Below are positions 1-11,568 of a stretch of 64,000 nucleotides of DNA, piece by piece. The stretch is taken from NCBI GenBank assembly GCA_003415625.1, contig PYIU01000009.1, forward strand, positions 62,001 through 126,000, in the 5' to 3' direction. Position numbers and translations under genes: made by a program. Every line of letters begins with the position of its first letter. The first letter of the stretch is position 1. Below the pieces are notes generated by a model. That model had not been told where the DNA came from. It ran no database searches and worked only from the letters and a program-made list of their open reading frames with translations. The stretch comes from Aquanectria penicillioides. Taxonomy: Eukaryota; Ascomycota; Sordariomycetes; Hypocreales; Nectriaceae.

Positions 1-195
1 ATCCGCAAAGAAGGTCCGTTGCGATTCTATCGAGACTTTTGGCCATACTTTTTCAGAATTGCGCCCCATTCGTGAGTAATATTGCTGCACCTTCGATATT
101 TCTCTCCACTATAGCTAACGAACTATGATAACAGTGTCATTGCTCTCTGCTTGACAGACTGGTTAAATGAGGGCATAAAGAAGCGCCGACAGTAA
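1..195 (+). CDS. Mitochondrial carrier protein, 3' end (partial)
   Basis: Two exons, 1-71 and 135-195, with the 5' part outside the window. The intron runs GTGAGT to ACAG. The frame gives KEGPLRFYRDFWPYFFRIAP, then HSVIALCLTDWLNEGIKKRRQ and a stop at 193-195. The segment 'EGP..FYR.F.PYF.RIAPH' is typical of the last repeat and sixth helix of mitochondrial solute carriers (di/tricarboxylate group). Too little is present to name the substrate. It is probably the conserved neighbour that borders the cluster on the left rather than a pathway gene. Confidence 0.72.
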
Positions 196-1298
196 GAGGA
201 GCTGGTTGATTGCACATCGCCTTGTCACTGAAAGTAAACTCCGTTTCCATAAGATACCAGTGGACGTAAAGAGCTGGGTAATCCAGCTAACGGAATCCGG
301 TTGATATGTGAAGGTCCATGTTTAAAGCTTATATTAGACTATAATGGCGCTTGATTAAAGATTCCAATAAATGGATAATATGACATCATCTATGCTAGCT
401 CAACTAATTGCCCAATTACTTGTATTTTGTGATTAATCATAGTGGTTAGCTTACTGGATTATCCTGCGTACTCCTATTTTAATAATTCAACTGCTCCTCT
501 GTATGAGCGAGGAGCATTTGAAGTTTTGCTTGCACAGGCTTTCGGCGCTGTTATATAATCCAAAATCCGGAAATGAATCCGTGGAAATAATGTGAATCTG
601 CTGAAGAACTAATTATTGCCCGCTACTGTCAAGGGTCCCAGAATTCTTCCTATCACTTAAATGACCGTTATAATCAGTAGAAAATAGGACCCCCTCCACG
701 TACAGATGAAGTTTTTCATCGTTATTGAAGAGATTCAATCTAAGTAGTGCAGGGATGGCTGCGGTGACTTGCTCGTTTATGCAGATACATTCATCTTTTG
801 TTGGAAGCGAGGATTATAGGTTTGTTATTAGGGCTATTAGCACAGGCCTCTTGTTGTGTGTATAATATTACTTTCAGTAGGAAAGATTGTGTTTTGCTCA
901 CCTCCAGAGCGCGGGCCGGACGTTATAGAGTATTGATATAAAGGGAAGTATCCATGTCAAGCAAACGATAAATTTGCCACTTACTATTCTTCCCAAATAT
1001 TCTGATACTAGTATTGATCAAAGTTGGTCATTCTCTTGCAGGCAACATGCCAAACCCGAGGCATACCAGAGTCCCATTCTGTCGCCTGAATACCTCGGGG
1101 ACTTGGCCCTCACCAGCAACTTGGGGCCCGCTAGAAGGGCGTCACTTCCACATCGGTCTCCTAACGTTAAGATATAAGTTATGGGGAAAAGTGCAATCGT
1201 TACAGTATATGAGACCCGTTTTTCCCTGCAACAGCTGGTCATGTACCACCGAGTAGCAAAACTCTTCATCAGGCTCGCATCTACGCATAAAGAATATT
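196..1298. promoter_or_regulatory. AT-rich intergenic region; one CCTCGG site before the MFS gene
   Basis: No convincing gene; the short ORFs around 974-1390 are non-conserved. CCTCGG stands at 1093-1098, about 200 bp before the MFS start codon. This is the leftmost copy of a hexamer that recurs before most genes up to 45.3 kb. Confidence 0.5.
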
Positions 1299-2831
1299 AT
1301 GACTACGCAACAAGACCACTACGAGAAGTCAAAGGATCCGAAATGTTCAGATGCGCCTCTGGAAGAGGGCCTCACAGCCGCAATCGTTGATCATGAAGAA
1401 CATTGTGGGCTGAAACTAGGGAATGTAGAAGCCATTGTCGACCCAGAAGAAGTATCCAAGGTCGTCAAAAAGATGGATCTTGTTGTTCTCCCAATAATGA
1501 CAATTGTGCTTGCCTTCTGTTACATTGACCGTGCGAACATGGGCCTCGCCGCGGTAGCAGGCATGACTAAAGAACTAGGCTTCAAAGGCTACGATTTTTC
1601 TATTTCGTTGCTAGTATTCTTCCCTGGATACGCATTGTTCGTCATCCCCAGCAACTACATTCTTCACAAAATATCGGTTCGTCACTGGCTTACACTTCTA
1701 ACTGTCACGTTCGGTCTCTTCACAGTGGGATCGGGCCTCATTCGCAACAAGGCCGGCCTCCTTGCCATGCGTCTGATTTTGGGCATGTGCGAAGCTGGGT
1801 AAGCAATGGGAGACCCGGCTGATGGTATAATAATTACTAATTTGAACAGCGTCTACCCTACCGTTATCATGGTAGTGAGCTCGTGGTATCCCCGCTACTA
1901 TTTTGGGAAACGAATGGCATTTGTGGGCTGTGGTGCCTCTCTGATTGCTTCCCTAGGTGGCGTTCTCGCGTTTGCCTTCTCGCGTGTGAATACTACTGAA
2001 TATGCTGGATGGCGCTGGATCTTCATACTGGACGGAGCAACCACTATTATAGCGGCACTGGCGGCTTTCTTCGTGATTGACGAGTACCCTGAATGGTCAA
2101 GGTTCCTCTCTAAACAGCAACGCGATGTTGCCATCGACTTGATTGCGCAGGACCGAGAAGAGCATAACGAAGAAGTCTTGACTGTCAAGATGGCCCTGAA
2201 ATTCCTTGCCGACTGGAAAATTTGGATTTTCGCAATCATGTACATGTTATGCGTGTCTACGACGTACGGTCTCGCATACTTCATCCCGCTGATTTTGAAC
2301 GGCAAGTTGGGTTTCACGGGAGCGCTCAGCCAGGTCCTATCCACTCCACCATATTTTTACTCAGCGATACTGGCTGCTGGAGTTTCTTGGATTTCTGATA
2401 AGCGTCGCATCAGGTCGCCATTTGTTATCTTCTTATCACTCAATGTCATATTGGGAATCTCATTAACACGATAGGGGCCAAATACTGGGTCTCAGTACCT
2501 GGGATTGTTTTTTGCATTTGGTGGCTCGCTGGTCAATGGCCCTATGATCATCGTCTTTGCACAGAACAACGCGCCGACACGAGCAAAGCGTAGCGTTAGC
2601 TCAGGGCTACAGCTAACCCTAGGCGCCGTGGGAGGGATCATTGGCTCAACCGTATTTCGGTCGCAGGATGCCCCGACTTATACTCCAGGGGTAATTGTTG
2701 TGCTGTGTGGTGCACTTGCAATCATCGGGTTCAGCTGTTTGCTTGCCTCCCGATTCCATCAATTGAATAGGCTCCACGAAGAGAGTGGTACCATCTTGGA
2801 AGGTCAACAGGGTTTTGTCTACACGCTTTGA
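1299..2831 (+). pseudogene. MFS carrier, Dal5/allantoate-permease (ACS) type, with in-frame TAG
   Basis: Exon 1 is 1299-1798 and exon 2 is 1850-2831 (intron GTAAGC to ACAG), coding 493 residues if read through, the usual length for this family. Family hallmarks are ILAFCYIDRANMG-like text after helix 1, the loop GMCEAGVYPT, GWRWIFILDG and the C-terminal RSQDAPTYTPG. These carriers move small organic anions across the plasma membrane, so uptake of the pathway substrate or an acidic intermediate is plausible. The frame is broken by TAG at 2472-2474, inside otherwise conserved sequence (NVILGISLTR, stop, GPNTGSQYLG). A 51-nt segment 2424-2474 (GTTATC to GATAG) could be spliced out in frame, but that would delete most of a membrane helix. 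A sequencing error, recent nonsense mutation or readthrough are the other options. Confidence 0.8.
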
Positions 2832-3300
2832 ACCAGACAGAAGAATTGGATATGATCCTGGGTGGAACCTTGGCAGATTGGATCCGTATGTATATTTGAT
2901 TTGACAACCCCGATGATCTGAATCTAATGATGTGATCATCAAACATGAATGGAATTTTACGTTATTATATATCTTATAATCGCCAAGTTCGATTGGAAAT
3001 GCTACCATTTGGGTTTGCTCAACATCCGTACCACTTGCTATTGCCATCCACAGGCATTTGCAATAGCATGGCGAAATATGGCGCGGATAATGAAGTGCCC
3101 ATTATTCATTGTAGGTCTATGTAATGCATGAAAAGATATGGCTTCAAGGGATTAAGGTCCCTCGGCCGTGATTTATCCTGTCTTTTGCCGAGGATTTATC
3201 AAAGTTTACTTCCGTACAGGTCAATCCCATGTATAACCGAATCAAGTAAACAATTCAGAATAACTCATGACCTCGGCTTCATCGCGTTATAAAGAGCTCA
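2832..3300. promoter_or_regulatory. Promoter of hydrolase 1 with two CCTCGG sites
   Basis: CCTCGG at 3160-3165 and its reverse complement CCGAGG at 3188-3193, 141 and 113 bp before the hydrolase start. The first half is the MFS 3' region. No gene seen. Confidence 0.55.
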
Positions 3301-4293
3301 ATGTCAGACACAGTTTGGGAGTTGATATATTGGCAATCCAAGATCCAAGGCCTCCTGCAACTGGAGCGAGCACCAACCATGCCTTCAAAAGAGTCACAAG
3401 TTATGGCGGATTTGTACTGCAAACTGAGCGCCTTTCTTCGAGCAGAGGGTCTCGACCCAGAACTGTATCGAATCATAATGGAAGAACTGGCAAGTGTGGG
3501 AGCGGAGCCGGCAGATGTTACTTACGAAGAGATCAAATGTCCCGGTACTGTCAGGCCGGCCATCTGGTGCAAACCACTGTCAACTTCTCCATCTCGAGTG
3601 ATTTTGTACCTACACGGAGGAGGATTCATAGGAGGCTCCCCAGCAAGTCACCGAAAAATAGCCGCTCACCTTGCGAAGAAAGCCGGATGTCACGCTATCA
3701 TTATAGACTACCGGAGAGCACCGGAGCACCAATTTCCTAAGCAGATTGAGGATGTTATAGCTACGTATAAATGGTTGATTCATGATAAAGGCATCGCCAG
3801 CAAGAACATTGCCTTTGTGGGAGACTCCGCAGGAGGAAATCTGACAGTCTCTGCCTCGCTTGCAGCAAGAAATCTCGGCCTTGACCCCCCGGCAGCAATT
3901 GTTGCATTCTCTCCCTGGATTGACATGAGATTGACAGGGGAAACCTTTCAGACGAACGCAAGCAGCGATGCACTTGTGGTACATGAAGCTATGCAAGGGG
4001 TGGTCACGGCTTACGTTGGCGGCGCTTCTTTAGATGATCCACTGATGGATTTGCTTCATACTGACCTTAAAGGTCTTCCGCCACTGTATCTAACAGCCGG
4101 GACAAACGAGGTGCTGCAAGATGATGCAGCTCGACTGGCAAATCATGCAAAGTTGGCGGGAATCGATGTGCAGCTAGAATTTGCTCAAGGCATGCAACAT
4201 GTGTGGGTGTTTATGGCCGGACATGCTCCAGAGGCGGATGAGGCCCTTGCTCAGGCTGCGAAATTCATCTGTACAAAGCTTGCAGACTTTTGA
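3301..4293 (+). CDS. Alpha/beta hydrolase 1 (HSL/fold-3 family)
   Basis: Single-exon ORF of 330 residues. It shows the oxyanion motif HGGG (105-108), the nucleophile motif GDSAGG (Ser176) and a C-terminal His300 in GMQHVW. The acid residue lies in GTNEVLQDD (Glu270 or a nearby Asp). DYRRAPEH before the nucleophile is characteristic of the hormone-sensitive-lipase group. Such enzymes hydrolyse short acyl esters and lactones. There is no signal peptide, so it is probably intracellular. It is one of three hydrolases in a cluster with two Baeyer-Villiger monooxygenases, suggesting hydrolysis of a lactone or ester they produce. Two CCTCGG-type sites lie directly upstream. The substrate is unknown. 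Confidence 0.88.
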   Translation: MSDTVWELIYWQSKIQGLLQLERAPTMPSKESQVMADLYCKLSAFLRAEGLDPELYRIIMEELASVGAEPADVTYEEIKCPGTVRPAIWCKPLSTSPSRVILYLHGGGFIGGSPASHRKIAAHLAKKAGCHAIIIDYRRAPEHQFPKQIEDVIATYKWLIHDKGIASKNIAFVGDSAGGNLTVSASLAARNLGLDPPAAIVAFSPWIDMRLTGETFQTNASSDALVVHEAMQGVVTAYVGGASLDDPLMDLLHTDLKGLPPLYLTAGTNEVLQDDAARLANHAKLAGIDVQLEFAQGMQHVWVFMAGHAPEADEALAQAAKFICTKLADF

Positions 4294-5398
4294 TACTTCT
4301 AGTCTAGTTTCATAGTCCCCATCGATACTCAACAAAAACTTGATACATTAAGAGGTGCTCACACAGTACCATGATTTCTCATTGACACGACGAATCCTTT
4401 ATTTATTAATTGTACGTGTCGCCTTTGTTCAACTTGAAAATGTACACACTGGACGAAATGAGCTGGGAGACTTTCAGTAGTGACCAGACTCTACAAGTTG
4501 AATTCATTCTACACTGTTGAATGTACACGGAAAACATGAGTCGCATTGAAATATTGAACCCCTTCGTTCTAGTGTCTTCGCAATCCCGCCAATCTACTTC
4601 CTGTGATACTATTATGCCTTGTGTATCCTTGTTGCTGGATTAGGTATCATAGCCAAGGCAACCTAGATGCCTCGGCAATCACAGCTGAAAGCCGGACACG
4701 ACTTGATGCATCCTTCATGCAGCACTTTGTAACCCAACCTGCGTCTACTAGCCCATTTTCCCATGTTCTGCCCCCTTAGCTTCAGTGTCATGAGTTCCAG
4801 CCTCTTGTAAGCAGTTGAACCTAGGAATGTGACTGGCTGGGCCATCATTCCGGCATGAGGGTCCTATCTGCAACGGAGGCGAGATGACGCAGGTGACAAT
4901 TGCGGGGTGATCGCTTTCAGTTTTTCTTGGAATTGAATTCGGCGCCGATGGCGACCTTGAATCTAGCCTCAAGTCCTTGCCTGACTTTTGATGCATCAAT
5001 GTTACCTCTGTCATACACATTCTTATCTCTGGATCCGCCTCCAGGGGACGCGTCCTTGGTTTTCTTTCATGTTGCGCATTGCGAGCCCCTGCTTATTTAA
5101 CAACATGAGCCCTTGCCCCAGTCTCAATTGTAGATGGTGTGTACCGGCGATTCGGGTCGGGATTTCAAAAACCATATGGGGAAGCGGGGAAGTGAAGAAG
5201 CGGGGAACCATGTCATCTGTGCCGGCTTCCTTAACTATTTGTTGCTTCTCGTCGGTTCAGTCGTGTTATGATGACCTCCCTCTAACCCACCGTTTATCTT
5301 GCATATAGGTAGCCACACTGCCGACTCATTGTGACTTTGATTTTGGCCTTGAAATTGGGCGCACTCATATTAATTGCCTCAGGCCCGGTCTGCTTCAA
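4294..5398. promoter_or_regulatory. Long intergenic region before the Zn2Cys6 gene; one CCTCGG site
   Basis: About 1.1 kb without a supported gene. CCTCGG at 4670-4675 lies 729 bp upstream of the regulator start, farther away than in most cluster promoters. The short ORFs here have no recognisable content. Confidence 0.4.
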
Positions 5399-7895
5399 AT
5401 GGCATCACCAAATCCGAATTCTGATCTCGATCAAGATGCCATTGTCGTCGACCCCAATACTGGTCCTGCTGAAGGATCAGGTCAGAAACGTCCGTCATGG
5501 GATAACAGCAGTGATCGTGCTTCCAAGCGACGCGCATCCAAAGCTTGTCTCTCATGTCGAAACCGCAAGGTGCGCTGTGACGTGGTAAGCGGGGGGCACC
5601 CGTGTACGAATTGCCGCCTTGACAAGCTGGAATGTGTTGTCAAGGAATCCAATCGAGGCCGAAAGCCCGGTCTGACAGCCAGCCACACTGCTCCCGAGTC
5701 TCCTCCTCGTACAGAGCCTACAGCAAATCCATCTCCTCCGCGAGTCGACCCGTCGCTGGTCGCTGACACGCCACCAGCGTCCCCCTCGAGAGCCAACCAG
5801 ACGAGCGACTACCTGGTGTCACTGTCTTTTGAAGGTGAGTCCAGTGAGCGCATCTGCAATGGCTAGGTTGATTTCTTGGACAGGAGGATTAAACTTTGTT
5901 CACTTAGAGCAGCAAGGGCAACCCCAACAGGTTGCTGACGAAATCCATGTTCATGTCGACCCTGGCAATAATCTTGAACATCAAAGCGACCCATTGTCAA
6001 AGGATCAGACCTCTTCAGACCAGCACACAGCACGACCCAGCATTTCACAGCCGCAATCTGAGCCTCATAGCTCATGTCGTCTACCCTCCTATATTCGACC
6101 GCTATCACGCCATCTAGACTTACGAGATCTGCAGTATCTGGCCGACAAGGACGCCCTGACAATCCCTGATGACTCCTTTCGAGACGAGCTCTTGAGAATC
6201 TATGTATACATTGTCTATCCTTTCATGCCTGCTTTAGATCTAGAGGACTTTCTCCACCCCATTCTGCATGGCGATGGGCGCGAGCCTGTAAGCCTGCTTC
6301 TGTTCCAGGCTGTCATGTTTGCCAGCGTAACATTTGTCGATGAAGATATTCTCCGATCCCGTGGCCATAAAAGCAGGAAGGCGGCTCGTAAGGTCTTCTT
6401 CAACCGTGTCCGATTATTGTATGGACTCGACTCTGAGCCAGACCGGCTGCCGCTGCTCCAGGCTGTACTGTTGATGACCTACTGGTACGACTCCCCAGCT
6501 GACGATAAGGATACATGGTACTGGATGGGTATTGCCCTGAGCCTTGCTCAAGTCGTTGGCTTTCATCGTGAGCCAGAGTCTTCTAGAACACCTACGAGGA
6601 AGAGACAGCTCAGGCGCCGCATCTGGTGGTCTTGCGTCATGCGAGACCGACTGTTGGCGTTGGGGATTCGCCGTCCCTCGAGGATTCGAGATGAGGAGTT
6701 CGGGGTTCCTCCGCTTACTATAAATGACTTTGATCTGCATACTCCCTCTGATGCAATCGCCAGCCTTCTTGGAGAGTCAAGGTTAACTGCGTCTGGCCCT
6801 TCAGCTCGCTCAGAGATGGCGGTCATGTGTGTGGAATTGAGTAGACTCTGCGTGTGTCTGGGCCATATCCTACATTCCCAGTACTCGCTTTCTAGCAACC
6901 AACAAGCCGGCTCGGAATTTCTACTGAAAGCCATTGTTGCTCCAAAACAAACCGAAACACAGCTGCAGGACCTGGCCAAATGCGATGCAGAACTCAACGA
7001 GTGGCTCAACAGTCAGGACCACCGTTCAAAGTACACACCGCCGGCGAGAGGGTCCGAGGATAACAACGATGAGGCCACCCGGATCATTAAACTGCACCAA
7101 GCTCTCCTGCAAATGATCTACCTCACCTCCATGGGGGTCTTACATAAGCCCCAAGTCTTCTATTTCGGTTACGAAGGAGCTGATGCTGCTCGCAAGAAGG
7201 CATCAAAGGAAAAGGTCACAGTGGCTGCCATTGCCATCACAAAACTTGCTTTCCATTTACAAACCAGTAATCAACTTCGCTATTTATCCACCAGTAGTAT
7301 TCCCGCGTTCCTATCTGCTAGCCTGATCCATTTGACGGATATTCGTTCGCCTGAAGAGGAGGTCCGCAATATCAGCATCGGCCGCTTCTATCAGTGTGTG
7401 CACGCTTTGCAGGAGCTGCAAGATATGTACGGTTCGGCTGACTATGCCGTCAAGTTTATCGAAGCAGTACTCAGGAATACAGACATTCATGTTCCTGTAA
7501 TGAGGCCTACCATTTGCGTACCCAAGGCCCATGAAACAGGGTCTCGGTTCTCAAGATGGACGTCGAATTGCATATCAGCTGGGCGTCTGGGAACGGCTTA
7601 CCCAAGTCCCTCGAGTTCCAGGAACCAGCAATTACACCAAGAGCCTCCTAATGAGGAATTTGGTGATGTTTTCGAGCCCGATATGCCCGCGCCTCCTAGC
7701 CCCCTCAACGCTCAATTGGCAGCGTGGTCAGCAGTAACAGATGCTCAGTTTGTGGGTAATGAAGTGTCTGGTGAAGGATTGCCAGACCCTTCCTTCATGG
7801 GAGACTGGATCGACATTGACAGTCTCGTCCCTGCATTGACGAGTTTCGAAAATGATAGTAACATGTCTATGCCAAACAATGTAGCATTCATGTGA
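5399..7895 (+). CDS. Zn2Cys6 transcription factor, CTF1/FarA-like, probable cluster regulator
   Basis: Exons 5399-5834 and 5884-7895 (intron GTGAGT to ACAG) code 815 residues. The N-terminal binuclear zinc cluster has Cys50, 53, 60, 69, 72 and 79 (CLSCRNRKVRC, then CTNCRLDKLEC), followed by a basic linker. The middle homology domain starts around 'RIYVYIVYPFMPALDLEDFL' and continues through 'LLLFQAVMFASVTFVDEDIL' and 'WYWMGIALSLAQVVGFHREP', which resembles cutinase transcription factor 1 and the fatty-acid regulators FarA/FarB. In Aspergillus these bind CCTCGG. That hexamer is found before nearly all neighbouring genes, so this protein is the obvious candidate activator. The Ser/Pro-rich region after the zinc cluster and the acidic tail are ordinary for the class. 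Which ligand it senses cannot be read from sequence. Confidence 0.9.
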
Positions 7896-8098
7896 AAATA
7901 TAAGCTGCGCTTAGATGGCACGACGAGGGAATCATTAGACAACGAGTAATAAATTGAATGCGAGTTGGAAACATCTGTCACTTGACCATCATCATCCCTT
8001 TTTACGATCTAAGTTTGCATGTTGTCGAGGAATAGTCAGGCAAGGTCCACCTATTTTGAACCGTGACATGCAATCTTGAGATGGGCGTTATGGTGCCA

Positions 8099-9294
8099 TC
8101 ATAGCCTGCTTCTTTTCAAAGCTGCAAAAACATTTTGGTCCCCGATGACGTAGTCTCTCCCCGTTTCCCATCCAAGCCATATCTTCAAGGCCTCCTCACC
8201 TCCTTGTCCGGGCTTGAGGATTTTGGCATTCCATGGATTGACCACGGGCTTCGCAGGCGATCTTTGCAGGTGTACGAGTGGTCTTTGTGAGTAGCCTGAT
8301 CTCTCAAGTTCCTCGTACTCAAGAACTGGGGTAACACACGCATCCAGGTTATCAAAAATAGTCTCCCACTCGCTTCGCGTCTTTTGTTTAAATCTCTCCT
8401 TGAAAATTTGATGCATCTGAGGCCAGAATCTCTTGTCCTCTCTTGGTATGCCACCAATAGTCTCGGGGCTCAACTCCAATCCCCGAAGTAGGTTCGTAAA
8501 GAATTGTGGCTCTAATGCAGCAACTGACATATACTTGCCCGTATCTTTGCATTCATAGCACCTATAAAAAGGACAGCCACCATCTAACAGGTTCGTGCCT
8601 CTGTCAGAACTCCAAACGGGCTCTTTCTTTCGTAGCCGGGGAATGGTTCCCAAGTAGCCGGCGCCATCCACCATGGTCGCCTCCACAACCTGGCCGTTGC
8701 CACTCAAGTTCCGGTGTATGACTGCAAGAAGCACGCCGGCAAATGCTACCAGTCCACCACCGGCATAGTCGGCGAGAATATTGGCCGGTGGAGATGGAGG
8801 CTCACCTGATACACCCAACATGCTAAGGAGACCCGAAACAGCGAGATAGTTGATATCATGGCCAGCTAAATCCTTATATTTTCCATCGCGTCGAAATCCG
8901 GTGAGTCGGAGAACTATTAGGCGCGGGTTGTCTCTCAGGAGGATATTCGGATGAAGTCCTAGCTTCTCCAGGACTCCAGGCCGAAATGGGTCGATTAGGA
9001 CATCAGTCTCAAGGATCAGAGACTTCAGCAAGGCTATGCATGGTGAAGCCTTTAAGTCCAGGACTATTGATGACTTGTAGGATGTGAGAACGTCAGAGTG
9101 ACTTGAGGTGCCCGGCCGATCAACTCGGAGGACGGATGCGCCGAAAGAAGACAGTAACTGGCCACAGAAAGGCCCTAGGGAGTCCTTAGTTCCGATTGAT
9201 ACTAGAGAGGCATAGAAAATCAAGCCAACGTACCAGGAGCTAAACCGGCAAGCTCAAGAACTCGTATATCTTTCAGTGGATGGGCACCAGACAT
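8099..9294 (-). CDS. Alpha-methylacyl-CoA racemase (CoA-transferase family III)
   Basis: Exons complement(8099-9174, 9234-9294); the intron is GTACGT to CCCTAG, and the product has 378 residues. The N terminus (LELAGLAPGPFCGQLLSSFG, then VDRPG) follows AMACR rather than a general CaiB/BaiF transferase. Catalytic residues of the racemase are visible: His126 in AGHDINYLAVSG and Asp156 in ADYAGGG, with LLDGGCPFY and a conserved Glu following. AMACR interconverts (2R)- and (2S)-2-methylacyl-CoA so that methyl-branched chains can enter beta-oxidation. The C terminus KRSRL ends in SRL, a PTS1 peroxisomal signal. It is divergent from the thioesterase across a region with four CCTCGG/CCGAGG sites. 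The precise substrate is unknown, but a 2-methyl-branched acyl-CoA is strongly implied. Confidence 0.9.
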
Positions 9295-10485
9295 TCCGAC
9301 GATGGGGATGTTGGCAGTTGCACTTTTCAAGGGAATGAAATCGTTAAAAAGATTCAAGGGCCCTCAAGTGCAGCTAATTAGGAGACGATACGACCTTGAA
9401 CCGTGCTTGTTGTCATCGATCGTGTACGCTTGGAAGAGCTCGTTAGTTTGTTGGCCATGATGATCAATACGTTGCTCATACCTGGTGGCTGCTCTTCTTG
9501 CCTTCTATATGTGCATCTGTGTCCCGATGTGGTCTGCGTTTATCTTGTCCCCTTAAGATAATTGGGAACAAGCCCGCTTAAGTTCATGCATGCTAGTGCA
9601 GCAAACCTACTTGCAACGTCTGAACATATGCGGGTTGGCAATTGAGAATGTCGTCTCCGGAACCTCCAACTAGCCGAGGATAGAATTCCTAACCGAGGAG
9701 ACAAGAAACAGTATAATTCGAGAAAATTCTAAAGATAATTATGGACACTATTGTTGTAAATTTCTGTTTCTTACAGCTTCATTTTCTCTAATCCTCTCAG
9801 TGCTTGTTCTGTCCGAATGAACTCGCGTGCCTCTTCCTGATTGTCCTTTGTATCAGAAATAGGAAGTGAAGCTCGTGAAACTGACCTGGTGCAAATGGAG
9901 GAACTCTCGGGTTTTGTGAGTAGAATCTTCGAGATGGGTGTATCATCTAAAGGTGATACGCCTTTTTCCAGACTCATTCATCACTGTACATGTTGATTCC
10001 GGTGGGTCGCTTTACATATTGGAGACCCTGATGTGAACTAGGACTTGAATAATTGGCTCTATGGACTCATTGATTTCCACAGATTACCACGATAGACCGC
10101 GTTGATTGAAGGTTCCAATAGTTTAAATCCTCCTACGTGGATAATTTGGTCATTGTGGGTCCACTTTAGTCGCATCCCGCGATCAACCAGAATCGAAGCT
10201 ACCCTGTAGCCTCGGCTGAAATTAGTAACCTCGGGTACTTGATAGTGGACTGGCAAGTAATTGATGGCTGCAAGGTCAGCCCCTATGCGGACTTCTGGTT
10301 GTCACTACTCGTAAGTTGTGTATTTCTATCTCAGGATGATGTAGACGAAGCCATTTCCTGTAGATAATACTTCACTACGTGACTTAAAAGCATTTAATCA
10401 AGCCGGCGCCATACAACGCAAGGCCATAGATTCTCGGTCCATAGTCAGCCTTCACCCAAAGGCGACACATATATGACAATTCTCG
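9295..10485. promoter_or_regulatory. Divergent promoter (racemase / thioesterase) with four CCTCGG-type sites
   Basis: CCGAGG at 9674-9679 and 9693-9698 (380-400 bp before the racemase start); CCTCGG at 10210-10215 and 10229-10234 (250-280 bp before the thioesterase). On the minus strand about 10059-10310 reads as a coding-like stretch (YRVASILVDRGMRLKWTHN) that might be an ankyrin-like remnant. It has no clear start or continuation, so I do not call it a gene. Confidence 0.55.
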
Positions 10486-11568
10486 ATGGAAGACCGGTCG
10501 CAAATCGAGCGCCTACTCTCTCTTTGTCACCTGACAGAGAAGTCTTGCCCAGACACGTTTTGTAATCAAGAACCTCTCCGGTGCCCACCATGGGCACGCG
10601 GGGCTTACGGTGGGCAGCTCATTGCCCAGTCACTGCTGGCTGCGTACGAGACGGTGCCGGATTATTTTGCTGCCCACAGCATACACTGCCTTTTCTTGAC
10701 CGCTGCTAAGGTTGATTTATCCATAAAGTATCATGTAGATCGACTGCGGGATGGGAAAAGCTTTACAACTCGAGTCATCTATGCAAAACAGGACCAAACA
10801 CTCATCATGTCTGCAACAGCCAACTTCACTAGAAGTGACAAAAGACAAAGTCTCCAGCATGCGACCCCGATACCACACAATGAACATCCGCCTAATGATT
10901 ATGTTGCAGCAGTCAGTCCATCTGCTGCCGGTCAAGGGGGCCAGGACCAACCATGTTACTGCGTTCGTTCGACTTCAGAGTGTAAGGGTCTGCCAAGCGA
11001 GCGAAGGGTTCGCCAATGGGTCAGAGCTCGTGGAAGAATTCAGGAGAAACCTCTAAAAGCTGAGAGAAGCCTGAACGGAACAGGATCGACCAGTACGACA
11101 ATTGGCCACAGGATGACAGATAATCATCGTACTCACCTCGCAGCATTGGCATATATGAGCGATAACTATTTTATTGGCACTGTTTTCCGCGTTCATAACG
11201 CTTCTCGGTTTTCCAAACTGTCATCAACTCATCCAATGCTATCTGAAACTCAAGGGAAACCTGCAGACGGCTTACGTGCATACTTTGATGCGTTGGTTGA
11301 AGAAGAAATCGTCGAGAATACAGACGCACCTAGAAACAACCAACAAGTGGAGATGCTGGTGACTCTGAGCCATATCATATACTTTCATCAGCCACGAAGC
11401 TCTCGTGCTGATGAGTGGCTGCTGGCTGAAATGGAAAGTCCATGGGCTGATGACGAAAGAGGTGTTGTTGTGGAGCGTGTCTGGGATCAGCAGGGCACAT
11501 TGGTAGCCACGTGTATTCAAGAGGGCGTTGTCAGGTTGGCACAAAATGAAAGCCAGAGTAAATTATGA
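10486..11568 (+). CDS. Acyl-CoA thioesterase II (TesB-like, double hotdog), peroxisomal
   Basis: Single-exon ORF of 360 residues, near the usual size of TesB/ACOT8-type enzymes. The N-terminal hotdog has WARGAYGGQLIAQSLLAA and HSIHCLFL. The second hotdog has LAALAYMSDNYFIG, with the conserved Asp, and ends with WLLAEMESPWADDERGVV. The C terminus is SKL, the canonical PTS1 signal, so it should act in the peroxisome. It would hydrolyse acyl-CoA to free acid and CoA, releasing an end product or relieving CoA sequestration. The insertion between the two hotdogs (about 130-200) is Ser/Gly/Arg-rich and weakly conserved. Confidence 0.88.
   Translation: MEDRSQIERLLSLCHLTEKSCPDTFCNQEPLRCPPWARGAYGGQLIAQSLLAAYETVPDYFAAHSIHCLFLTAAKVDLSIKYHVDRLRDGKSFTTRVIYAKQDQTLIMSATANFTRSDKRQSLQHATPIPHNEHPPNDYVAAVSPSAAGQGGQDQPCYCVRSTSECKGLPSERRVRQWVRARGRIQEKPLKAERSLNGTGSTSTTIGHRMTDNHRTHLAALAYMSDNYFIGTVFRVHNASRFSKLSSTHPMLSETQGKPADGLRAYFDALVEEEIVENTDAPRNNQQVEMLVTLSHIIYFHQPRSSRADEWLLAEMESPWADDERGVVVERVWDQQGTLVATCIQEGVVRLAQNESQSKL

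Noticed and set aside
5863..7009. Minus-strand ORFs up to 148 codons
   Set aside because: Shadows of the Zn2Cys6 regulator; no motifs of their own.
8099..9294. First reading as a general CaiB/BaiF CoA-transferase
   Set aside because: After splicing, the N terminus LAGLAPGPFCG and the His126/Asp156 active site are those of alpha-methylacyl-CoA racemase.
10059..10310. Minus-strand coding-like stretch (YRVASILVDRGMRLKWTHN, HVGGFKLLEPSINAVYRGN), possibly ankyrin-like, with another ORF at 9771-9977
   Set aside because: No consistent exon model, start or continuation joins the pieces, and it overlaps two CCTCGG sites in a promoter. At most an old gene remnant.
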